46,753 bases of DNA from Zarea fungicola. Its lineage: Eukaryota > Ascomycota > Sordariomycetes > Hypocreales > Cordycipitaceae. The notes under the pieces were generated by a model. It was given only the letters and a program-made list of their open reading frames with translations, did no database searches and had not been told where the DNA came from. Positions within the stretch are counted from its first letter, which is position 1. Every line of letters starts with the position of its first letter. The stretch covers positions 1 through 46,753 of the forward strand of contig FWCC01000408.1 in NCBI GenBank assembly GCA_900169235.1, given 5' to 3'. This document shows positions 11,001 to 21,474 of this stretch, piece by piece. A program made the translations under genes and the position numbers.

Positions 11001-14000
11001 GTTTGTCCCTAGACTTGACAAAGGTCACCGGTGTGCAGCGCATCCTGTGCAATCTACCCCGGTACCCTTGGGACCGCCAGCTTTACCGACGCGAGAGCAG
11101 GCTTGCACGGGAGTGGCGTCTCCGGGCCGCACCGCACCATGAACTGCTCGGCTCCAGAGTGGTCACCATGCCAGAGGCAGAGCCAGCCTGGAGGAATCTA
11201 TTGCAACTTGGCGATGTCTTGTGGCTGAGCGACCACGTCTTGAGTGGCAAGGTGGTGTTCCCGGTTGCAGGATACATTGCCATGGCTGGTGCCGCGTGTC
11301 TACAACTCTCCAGCGACAGCGCATCCTACTCGGTGCGGAATCTGTCTCTTAACTTGGTTCTTACTCTTCTACCCGGACAACGGCTGGAGATTCTCACCAC
11401 GTTGAAAAGACAAAGATACAACGATCTTACAGAGTCGGAGTGGTATGCATTTAGCATATCCTGCCATGATGGAACTGGCTGGACCCAGCATTGCGGCGGC
11501 CAAGTTCGCGCCGACCACCGCGACGGTGCGCTAGAATACAGCGAACTGCATGATATTCCTGCACCATATTCCCGCAGAGTCAACGCCGAACAGTGGTATG
11601 CTTCGATGCGAAAGCATGGCTATGAGTATGGCCAATGCTTTCGGAGGCTGGAAAATGTATCTGCGGACCCGGTGCAAATTGCAGCAATAGGCACGATACC
11701 CGAGACGCCGGATAACGAACCCGCCGCCACCTATGTCCTCCACCCGACTGTCATCGATCGCTGCCTGCAAATGATGGGCATTGCTCATAGCCACGGCCTT
11801 TCTCGCAGGGTCAGTGCCATGGAAGTGCCTAAATCAATTGAGTTTGTGTCTGTTGCTAGAGCGTCACAGAAGACAACCGTGAGTGTACACGGCGTAGATG
11901 ACGGAGGTCAAAGTACGTCCTGGAATGCAGCTGCCATATCTGACGGAAAGCCCGTCTTGTATATGCGGAATCTGTGCTCTATCGCATTGAATATGAAGTT
12001 GAAGCAACAGATGATGGTTCCGCCGTTGACAACTTTGAGATGGACGCCACTTGTTGATGTACTGCCGCCTGCGGAGTCGCTTCTTTCAAAAGCAAGCAGA
12101 TTTACAGCGGACGGGAAGCAGCTACCTTGGAGCAAATTCCTCTCGCAGCTCGGCCATTCTTTACCCTCATTGCGTGCCCTCCAAATTGGTGTTGACGCCC
12201 CGGATATGACAAAGTCCAACCTGGAGCTCTTGAGGACGAGTGAAGGCACGCCTTTGTTTTCGTCCTACACCGTAACAAGTGCTTTGACCGCATCTCTGGA
12301 TCCAGCGAAGCTGCTGTTTGATGGCATCGCAGGTGTTAATTTCAAGACATTTGCCGTGGGAGGGGATCTTGAGAGCCAGGGCTTCGAACCACATAGCTTT
12401 GACCTTGTAGTCACATCAAATCCCAGCCATCTGGTCTCTCTGGACATACTTGCCTCAATTCGACGGCTCTTGACAGATTCAGGCTGGTTATTAGGCCAAA
12501 ATGCAGATTTCATGTTTCCGGCACATTACAGTCTTGGGGAAGCCACCACCACTGACATCATGGAGCATTGCAAATTCCTGCTTCAACAAGGAGGGCTCCA
12601 GTGTGGTGAGGTACTAATTGACGACAACAAGGATCGAGGAGCTCGGACATTGTCCCTGCTTACCAAGGTAGCTCCCAATGAGCCACGAAGGACCAAGAAC
12701 ATTACGCTACTGAGAGGCAGTCATGTGAACCCTCAAGTGGATGCGATTGAGCGCCATCTTGTTCAGCGAGGCTACACAGTAACTCAATGCACCCTCGGAA
12801 CCGTCCCTCCACCTGGGCAACACATCATCTCCTTAATCGACTTTGATTACACTGGACTGCACCGATTGTCTGAATTGGTTTACCAGCAACTAAAAGACTT
12901 TCTGCTCAATAGCACGTCACATCATATACTATGGCTCACGGGGGAGGCGCAGCTTGACTGTCTTGATCCAAGATACGGCCTCGGGCATGGACTGATCCGA
13001 ACCCTGAGACGAGAATGTGGACTTGACTTGTCAATTTTGGAAATCAGTGAAATTGATGACGCGAGTGCAGAACTCATCGTTGATTTACAGCGCTGGACAG
13101 AGCGTGTCCCTGGCTCGCGAGATAGGAAACGAGATTCTGAGTTTGCAATCCTCGACGGAAAAGTACATGTCGGCCGCTACCACTGGGTCTCTGCGCTGCC
13201 CCGGCAAAAAGTCAGCTCTGCATCTGCTACGCGAGTTGCCAGGCTGCAGCTACGCCCTAATCCGTCTGATAAAATTTGTCATTGGGCTCCATCCGAGTTG
13301 GATGAGTTGCGGGAGGATGAAATTCAAGTTGAATTGCGGTTTGTGGGATTGAATTTCCGAGTACGTTTCCAAATCTGACAAAATAAGCATAACAACATTA
13401 ACGCGAGTAATTAGGACATTTTAGTCGCAGCTGGTCTTGTAGGCAACAAAAGCCAACTTGGTATTGAAGCAAGTGGCATTGTCACCAAGGTGGGAAGCAA
13501 GGTTACAGGCTTTGCAGTCAATGATAGGGTCGGGGTCCTCGGATCCAGCCTCTGCCAGACACGCGTAAATGCGCTTGGCAGTTCCTGTTGGAAAGTTCCG
13601 CAGCAACTCTCGCTGGAGTCCGCAGCTACTACTCTCGTCCCGTTCTTGACAGCGCTGTATTCCTTGGTACACGTTGGCGGTTTACGAGAAGGACAGGTAA
13701 ATGAGCTCCATTTCTCTTTTTCCCGCCACCATACAAGAGGATTGCTAATTAACGTTGATGCTCAGTCTGTGCTTGTACACTCTGCCTGTGGAGGCGTGGG
13801 ACTTGCGGCTTTACAAATCTGTCAAATGCTAAAGACAAAGGTCTACGCCACTGTCGGAACTGACGACAAGATAGCATATCTCGAAAAGAATTTCTCGATT
13901 CCGCGTGCGCATATTTTCACCTCACGAGATGATTCTTTTCACTCTGGTGTCATGAAGGAAACCAGCGGTAAGGGAGTTGACATTGTACTCAACTCTCTCG

Positions 14001-15703
14001 CCGGCAAACTACTACATGCCTCGTGGCAGTGTGTTGCCAGCTTCGGAAAGATGCTCGAACTGGGTAAGATTGATTTTTCGACGAATGCAACACTTGGCAT
14101 GAGCCCCTTTGCAAAGAATAGGGCATTTATCGGAATCGACCTACTTCAACTGGCAAGTGAACGGCCAGAGATCCTATCGAGGTGAGTTTACTGCAGAGAA
14201 CTTGCAAAGTCAAAATCAGTTCGACAAATTATTTACTAACTCCCTCTTTTTCTATGGTATAGTCTTGTACACAGTGTGTGCGGTCACTTAGAGGCCGGTC
14301 AGTTGTCTCCTCTACCGATACAAGAGATTCATGACGCTTCAAACACGGCGGAGGCGTTGCGACACATGCAGGCAGGTCAGCACATAGGCAGATTTGGACT
14401 GAGGATGCCGGGCAGTACAGAAGACCTACCGATGCCATTGGACTCGCCAGATGCTGTCCATTTTAAAGCCGACGCATCATATCTCCTGGTTGGCGGCACC
14501 GGTGGCCTCGGACGGGCCATCTCCAACTGGATGGCAGAGCGCGGCGCTAGGCACCTCGTCTACCTGTCGCGAACAGCACCACCCGAAGATGGCAGCGACT
14601 TTGTACGCGAACTTGCCGTCCAGGGTTGTCAGGTGGAGTTTGTGACTGGAAGCGTGACGAGCCTGGAAGATGTGCAGCGCGCGATTACTACCTGCTGCGG
14701 AGAGGAGCGGCCGCTAAAGGGTGTCCTGCAGCTGTCCGCAATGCTTTGTGATCGTACATTTTCCAACATGACACACAAGGAGTGGGATGATTGCCTCGGC
14801 CCAAAGGTTACCGGCACGTGGAATCTGCACGAGGTGCTCCGCCATGCCCAGGACAAGGTGTCGCTTGACTTTTTTGTCCTCTTCGGCTCTCTGGCCGGCG
14901 TGTATGGAAACGGCGGACAGGCAAACTATGCAGCTGCCAACACGTACCTTGAGAGCTTCGTGCACTACCGCCGGCGGCTCGGGCTGCCGTGCTCGCTACT
15001 GAATCTCGGACCAGTTGGCGACGTGGGTATGCTGAGCCGGGATGACAGACTGCTGCGGACTCTGCGGGAGACAAAGTCCGTGCAGCTTCTGCGTGAAGCA
15101 GATGTGTGCCGAGGTCTGGGCATTGCCATCGCCCAATCCCCAGTGACGGCCATAATGCGTACCGCGAGCTCTGGCGAGACAGGAGCGCTGGATCTGAATC
15201 CCCGAGCTTTGTCCTCCTCGGCCATTGTAAATATAGGCATGAACACGGCAGAAGGATGGCTCGCCTCCCACTCGTCGGCATCGCGGGCGGCGTCGTGGAT
15301 CGACGATGCTCGCTTCGCGCTATACGCGAATTTAGATTGCAACCGGACCAGCAAGGCAAGCATCGTAGACAATCGCTTCTACGCGTTCATGGCGCAGATT
15401 GAGGAGAACCCGGCGATCCTCAACCAGCCAGAAACAGAGCTCGTCATCTGCCGGGAGATTGCGCGCCTGATGACGGGTTATCTGGGCGGCGGTGGCAGTG
15501 GCGCTGGTGAGAAGATTAGCGATGAGGACATTGGTAATATTGCGATTGATTCGCTCATGGCGATTGAGATCAAAGATTGGGTCCGGGGCAACATGAATCT
15601 TGATGTGAGCATGGACCAGACGTCGAGATCGCGGACGTCGGGTGAGCTTGCGAGCCATACTGTGGAGCGACTCAAGGTCAAATATGGCCTGATTGAGAGT
15701 TAG
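8093..15703 (+). CDS. highly reducing iterative type I PKS (KS-AT-DH-psiMT-ER-KR-ACP)
   Basis: Five exons: 8093..10547, 10605..13360, 13415..13696, 13766..14181 and 14263..15703, giving 2449 residues. KS: active-site C261 in TACSSS, H397 in HGTGT and H438 in NVGH. AT: S713 in GHSSGE. DH: H1029 in HxxxGxxxxP and D1203 in HPTVID. A methyltransferase-like block (about 1300-1500) has lost the glycine-rich SAM motif (reads IGVDAPD). ER: NFRDIL at about 1735 and HSACGGVG at about 1836-1843. KR: GGTGGLG 2047-2053, S2179 and Y2192. ACP: S2400 in IDSLMAIE. All reductive centres look intact, so a largely saturated chain is expected. No thioesterase, reductase or acyltransferase follows the ACP. The start is uncertain: ATGs at 8093 and 8255 both precede KS in frame. 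It follows the stand-alone reductase. Confidence 0.93.
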
Positions 15704-17315
15704 ATGTGGTGAATTCTAGTTTGGGGACATGAACGTACGAGCTGAGATATTATGGGTGCGCATTCAGGCTCAGCGGGATTAGTTACGCAAAGCAAACCTA
15801 CCAGGACTAGCTAGGGCTGTTTTCTTCGCAACGTTTGCATTCATTTTTTATTATTATTTTGCATTAAATTTCCACCGATTCTTCGCGTTCATTTGAGATG
15901 ATTGGTCATATGACTGAAGACGTCCTACACAGGTAGTGCCGTAGTGCTCCAGCAATTGGCCGGTCATATCGGTTGACCACTTGGAAGAATTGGGAAAACA
16001 CGCCGCTTCGGTGTTCGAGTATTGGACCCTGAATGACTTTCCTGATTTTCTTGATTTTCTTAATGAAAATAACTTTATTCTCCTACCCCTCTTCCCAGTT
16101 AAGCACCTGGCTTAGTTTGGGCGGTCTATAACGCATAGGGTGACGTAGATTGCGCCTTTGAATGTCTGGGCATTAGTCTAGACCGAGAAGCGACAAATAG
16201 TCTGTAATGCTAAAGTTTCACTGGCTTAATGTTTGAAAGAAAACAAAGAAGTCATCTGACTTCTCTCCTACTTCGCTATGTTGATTATAAGGGCGAAGAT
16301 AACTTACTACATCCTTTTTATTATGATTATAGCGGTCTTAAGCTGACGTTCACTTTGCGCTAGATCCTTGGGATACTCTAGAGCTATCTAAAACCTTTCT
16401 TTGCCCTTGCTAGAGCCAGATGCTAGACTGGGTAGAGAAGTAGGAGGATGAACTTAATGAAATTAGTAAAATTAGGAAAACTAGGAAAACTAGGAAAACT
16501 AGGAAAATCCATAACAATATGTTTAATACATCTAACTTTATTTCAATTACTCTATAGTGTTCTCTGAAAGTAGATGAGCTGTTATGTAGTACAAATTGGC
16601 CAAAGACTTGGTCCAAGATAAAAAATACAGGGAAGTCTGCGGGATTGACGGCTTTGGCGGCCAGATATTGCCCATACCTTGAAGAAAGGCTTATTGAGAA
16701 GGGTAATTAAATCATAGTAAAGTTAATTAAAAAGAAAAAGATCTCTTGCCCTCTTTGTTTCTTCCTGTCCCACCCTCAGATAGATAAGTGAGCCTTCACA
16801 GTACGTCTTCGCTCTCATCGCCAAAGAGACATGTTGAAGCCTGGTTGTGTGCATGCCCCACGAGCTAATTCGGTTGGTCTAAGACACACTATCACATTGA
16901 GCAGTTATTAGTCAAAGATGAGAAAGAACTGATTGAGTGAAGACAGGACGCTTTGTCGTCACTACTGGGAACAGCCCCCAGGTAAAATAAAGCAACATTT
17001 AACCAATTTTGCGAGGTGCTCACAAACATTGGGGCCACTATGCACGACACAAATGTCCTCCCAAAGAGGTGATTATACAAATGGCATTCTAATACAGCAT
17101 AGCTCAAATCTTGCCCCGCCCTGACTCTGGTGGAGAAAGACAGCGCCGGGCGATCTTGAGACCTCCGTCTTGGAAGTCGATCCGCTTCGCCACTCTACTG
17201 ACTCCTCCGACTCGCTGTCTGATATTGTGTCAAGATGGTACCCGCGACACCCCGATCTTTCATCAGAGACCTGTACATTATGCAAAATCAAGAATTTTTG
17301 GAGTCTTGAATGTAG
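15704..17315. other. AT-rich intergenic stretch after the PKS
   Basis: About 1.6 kb with no supported gene. Short frames on both strands are broken and compositionally unlike the neighbours. It holds a 9-bp tandem repeat (16474..16507) and leads into the carrier-domain relic at 17316. Confidence 0.55.
16474..16507. repeat. short tandem repeat, 9-bp unit AGGAAAACT
   Basis: Three complete copies of AGGAAAACT and a partial fourth follow one another. A simple minisatellite in non-coding sequence. Confidence 0.75.
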
Positions 17316-17522
17316 CCTTTTCCAAAAATAGCCAAGGGTGATGCTCAATCGCTTTTCTTGCGACTAGGCCTCATTTCCTGCGGTCTAGTGTTGACCGAAG
17401 AACTTGCCATTGATCAGGCAATTCTCGTGGACAATATTCGAATTATAGACCTCAGCCTCGACTCACTCATTTCACTTGTTATTTCTCAGAGGTTGCGAAA
17501 AGAGTTGAAGATTGAGGTCTGA
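17316..17522 (+). pseudogene. relic of an acyl carrier domain, non-reducing-PKS type
   Basis: A 68-codon open stretch with no ATG start that ends in TGA at 17520..17522. Its second half reads LTEELAIDQAI, then DLSLDSLISLVISQRLRKEL. This fits the carrier-domain pattern (xDxGxDSLxSLxIxxRxRxEL) of fungal non-reducing PKSs better than that of the neighbouring reducing PKS, whose ACP reads IDSLMAIEIKDW. The phosphopantetheine serine is the S of LDSL. Nothing recognisable of KS, AT or other PKS domains remains around it, and the stop comes where helix 3 should begin. I read it as the last fragment of a deleted PKS; chance resemblance is possible because the match is short. Confidence 0.45.
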
Positions 17523-17933
17523 GTATTTCTCCATCATTTTGATATCTTAGCGGAACGATGAGTCGATGTTGGATGCTTTGGTAAATTCAGTGTCCTTTAA
17601 AGCGACGATATATTAATTTCACCGCTATTCTGCGGCTTACGTGGGGGCGCCACCATCGTCCATCAGGCTTTCTGCGAACTCAGCCCCCGACACTGGTCAC
17701 GCGAGTAACCAATCAAAGGTTTGAAAAGGGTACAATCATTCAACTATAGTCGACTAGTCAAAAATAATTCCCTCATTAGTCCACGTGCCATGTATTTGCC
17801 CCTCCTTTTAAGCACTGCCAAGACACTACAGAGACACTATCGACATCCTTCCGCTGCCAAGAGATATTGATCCGCGTTTTCCAAGATAGAGTTTCTACTG
17901 GTGAAAATATACAAAAATATCTTACGACGAGAT

Positions 17934-20900
17934 ATGGATGATGAACGAGCTTCCAAGGGTGAGCAAGCCGGGGCTAGCGACAGCGGTGGAGTAAACACGG
18001 AGGCGCCGCCGCAACAGCAGCCTGCCCGGGCTGGCGAGCCCAGAATTCAATTCAGCGCAGGCGTCAAGCCGAAATCGAAGGAACCCGTCAACACCAATAC
18101 CCTTTCTTTTGGGGTGCCCATTACAAAAAGGTCACACAGTATTGTCTCGATCCCGCAAGTGGTCTCTCCAGAGGAGAAGAATATCCGCCAGCGCGAAAAG
18201 GAACACGCCAAGCGCAGTGTGGCCATTGACGAGCATCTTGTTCCTCACATGGAGGTCGCCGCCAGATATCAAACCAAAATCGACCTTGCGGAACCTGGAA
18301 AGTCATTTGGGTTGACCAGTGAGCAAGCGAGTGAGCTGCTCCGCCATCATGGCGCCAATATCCTGACGCCGCCCCCAAAAAGACATCCAATTCTCAAATA
18401 CATTGACTGCCTCACTAGTCTTTTCAACTTACTCTTGGTCGTGGCAGGTGTGCTAGAGTATATTTTACTTGGAATCAATTACAAGGCAAACTTCCAAAAC
18501 GTAAGTTCTTGGCGCTATTGGGTGGAAACGAGATGAGTAACCCGCATTTTAGACATACCTCGGAGCAATACTTATTGCGGTTGCATTTATCAATGCCTTC
18601 ATCGAGTTTTACCAGCAGCAAAAGTCCCAGGCCCTGCTGGAGTCGTTCTTGGCCATGATTCCGGCAAAGTGCGTGTGCTTTCGCGACGGGAAACTAAACC
18701 AGCTGGAAGCATCTGCCCTGGTGCCTGGAGATGTGGTGCACGTTCGCATGGGCGACAAAAATCCGGCTGACCTCTTGATTTTTGCGGCCTCGGATTGTCA
18801 GGTGGACAATTCGTCCCTCACTGGTGAATCCGAGCCCCAGGAGCGCCACAAGGATAACGATTTAGAGAACCCCCTGGAGGCGACAAACATCATGTTCAAC
18901 AGCAGCTTAGTGGTCTCTGGAGAAGCGTACGGGGTCGTTATTCGCACTGGCGACGGCACGATGCTCGGTCAAATCGCGAATCTCACTGCCAGCGAGGACA
19001 AGACAAGCTCCCCCCTTGCCCACGAGATTGACAATTTTGTGAAACTGATTGCAACCATTGCTATTGTCACGGCAATCATTTTCTTTGGCATTGCATTTCC
19101 CGTCAATAATAATAACGCGTCACTGGCCATCAACTTTGCCATCGGTATATTCGTAGCATGGGTGCCAGAGGGTCTACCAGCCACAGTCACCATGCTCCTG
19201 ACTATTGCGGCGAAGAGAATGGCCAGCCAAAACGTTCTCGTAAAGGACCTGCAAGGTGTGGAAACCTTGGGAGCCATCACCTTGCTCGCCACAGACAAAA
19301 CTGGTACCTTGACACGGAACCAGATGACGGTTGCGAATCTGTGGACATGTGGTACACTGTATTCGGCGTCTGAAAGCGTCGACAACGAGCTAAAGGTTGC
19401 CAGCCTGGAAACGCCGGGCATCAGTGATCTTCTGCACACTTTTGCTCTCTGCTCTCGTGCAAAGTTCAATCAGACGGATACCCCAATCAGAAACCGAGAG
19501 GTAATGGGTGACGCCACAGAATCTGGCCTGTTCCGCTATTCTGCAGACAAACTCAGGGACTTTGATAGCCTTGCAACGCGATACCCAAAGGTCTTTGAGC
19601 TACCATTCAACTCGGACACAAAGTGGCACATGACAATTCTCAAGAAGCAACATGAAAACGGAGCCCTGACTCTCTACATCAAGGGCGCCCCAGAGAGGGT
19701 GTGGCACCTTTGCAGCCATTTTCTCACTGCCGAAGGCGAGTGTGCGCAGCTGACCGAAGAACACACAGCCGCATACAACGATACCTACAAGCGCATGGCC
19801 AGCCTCGGTCATCGTGTCCTAGGGTTTGCCAAGCTTTTACTCCCCGGCGACGAATACCCCGAAGACTTTCGGTTTGATAAGAAGGCTAGCAACTATCCGC
19901 TCGGGGGTTTCATTTTTACCGGACTGGCCTCTCTCCAAGATCCACCAAAACATGGCGTCCGTGAAGCCATTGGACGCTGTCGCGAAGCCGGCATCAAGGT
20001 CATCATGGTCACTGGTGATCATCCGCTGACTGCGGAGGCCATTGGTCGAAAGATCAACCTCGTCATTGGCGAGACAAGGGAGATGGTTGCATTGCGCAAG
20101 CAAAAGCCGATTGAACAAGTCACCGAGCACGAATACAAGGCCGTCGTGATCCATGGCGAGACCATAGACAGCCTCACGGATGCGGAATGGGACAACATTT
20201 TCTGGAAAGACGAAATCATCTTTGCTCGCACCTCCCCAAAGCACAAGCTTGAAATTGTGCGCCGGGCCCAGAGCATGGGCCATATTGTTGGCGTCACCGG
20301 CGACGGCGTCAACGACTCTCCCGCCTTGAAAAAGGCAAACCTGGGCATTGCGATGAACATGTCCGGCTCCGACGTCTCCAAGGAGGCGGCGTCCATGATT
20401 CTGCTCGACGACAACTTTGCAAGCATCGTCCGTGGAATAGAGGAGGGCCGACTCATCTTTATCAATCTGAAAAAGTCTATCCAGTACACCATTACCCACT
20501 CCACCCCCGAGGTCATTCCCAACCTGCTCTACATCATTGTGCCTATCCCGCTACCGCTTTCCGCCATTCTCATCTTGGTGATCGATCTCGGCTTCGAGCT
20601 CATTGCCGCCCTCTCCTTTGCGTGGGATCCGCCAGAGACGGCAGATGGCCTGATGAAGCTGGCCCCGCGCAAACCCGTCACGCAGCAAACCAGCAACATC
20701 TTCCGTCGACGCGCCCTGCGCCGGACCCAGTCCCGCTTCGACGAGGAGTCCGGTGAAGTTATTTCTCCGGAGCACCAAAGCCGCTGGCAGAGGTGGGCAG
20801 GCAAGGCGCACCAGATGGTGACGCGGGAGTACTGGGCGGACAAGCTTGAGGACACAGGCGCCGCGGTGTTGGTGGACAAGTACCTCCTGTCGTGGGCGTA

Positions 20901-21474
20901 CATTGAAATGGGCCTCATCGAGGCCGTGGGCGCCCTGACGTCCTTTTTCGTCGTCTTGCACCGGCGCGGCATCTCCCCGTACGACGCGCATGTCATGCAA
21001 AAGGGCGCAGGACAGCCCACACACTACTTTACAAAGGATGCCGAGCCGTACAAGGGCATCGACGGACCGACACAGGTGGACATTCTGGCGGAGGCGCAAT
21101 CCATGTATTACTGGGCCATCATGACGATGCAAATGTTCAACCTGTTTGCGTGCAAGACGCGCCTCACGCTTCCGTTTGGGAGGTACATGTTTGCGAACAA
21201 GGCCACGTTTTACAGCATCTTTGCAGGCGCGTCGCTGGCGGCGTTTGTCATTTACACCCCGGGCGTGGAGACGGTGTTTAAGACTACGCGCAGCCTCAGC
21301 CCGCTGTACTGGCTCGTGCCGATGGCTTTTGGGTGCGTCCTGATAGGGTACGCGATGGCGCGCATGGTAGTCGGGCGCAGGACAAGGCCTATCACTTGGA
21401 ACCCGGAGATTCAGGGTCTGCAGATGTATCCTACCATCCGCACGGTTAGAAGTGTGTCTGCCAGAAGTGTCTAG
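17934..21474 (+). CDS. P-type ATPase, Na,K-ATPase-like (subfamily IIC)
   Basis: Two exons, 17934..18500 and 18553..21474, encode 1162 residues. This is a plasma-membrane-type cation pump. A basic, polar N-terminus precedes the cation-ATPase N-domain (QASELLRHHGANIL). TGES (about 279-282) is the actuator motif, and the M4 signature is VAWVPEGLPATVT. The phosphorylated aspartate is D437 in DKTGTLT, KGAPERV marks the nucleotide-binding domain, and GDGVNDSPALKKAN (from about 772) the hinge. The C-terminal transmembrane segments follow. The wording around M4 and after DKTGT (RMASQNVLVKDLQGVETLG) is closer to animal Na,K/H,K pumps than to fungal PMA1 or ENA pumps. The ATG at 17934 was preferred; the 11 codons upstream begin with GTG. 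The 5' intron is 52 nt with GTAAGT and TTTTAG. Ion specificity cannot be read from the sequence. Confidence 0.9.

Noticed and set aside
17155..17312. Open plus-strand stretch upstream of the carrier-domain relic (Ser/Asp-rich)
   Set aside because: Considered as a PKS linker, but it is in another frame and low in information.
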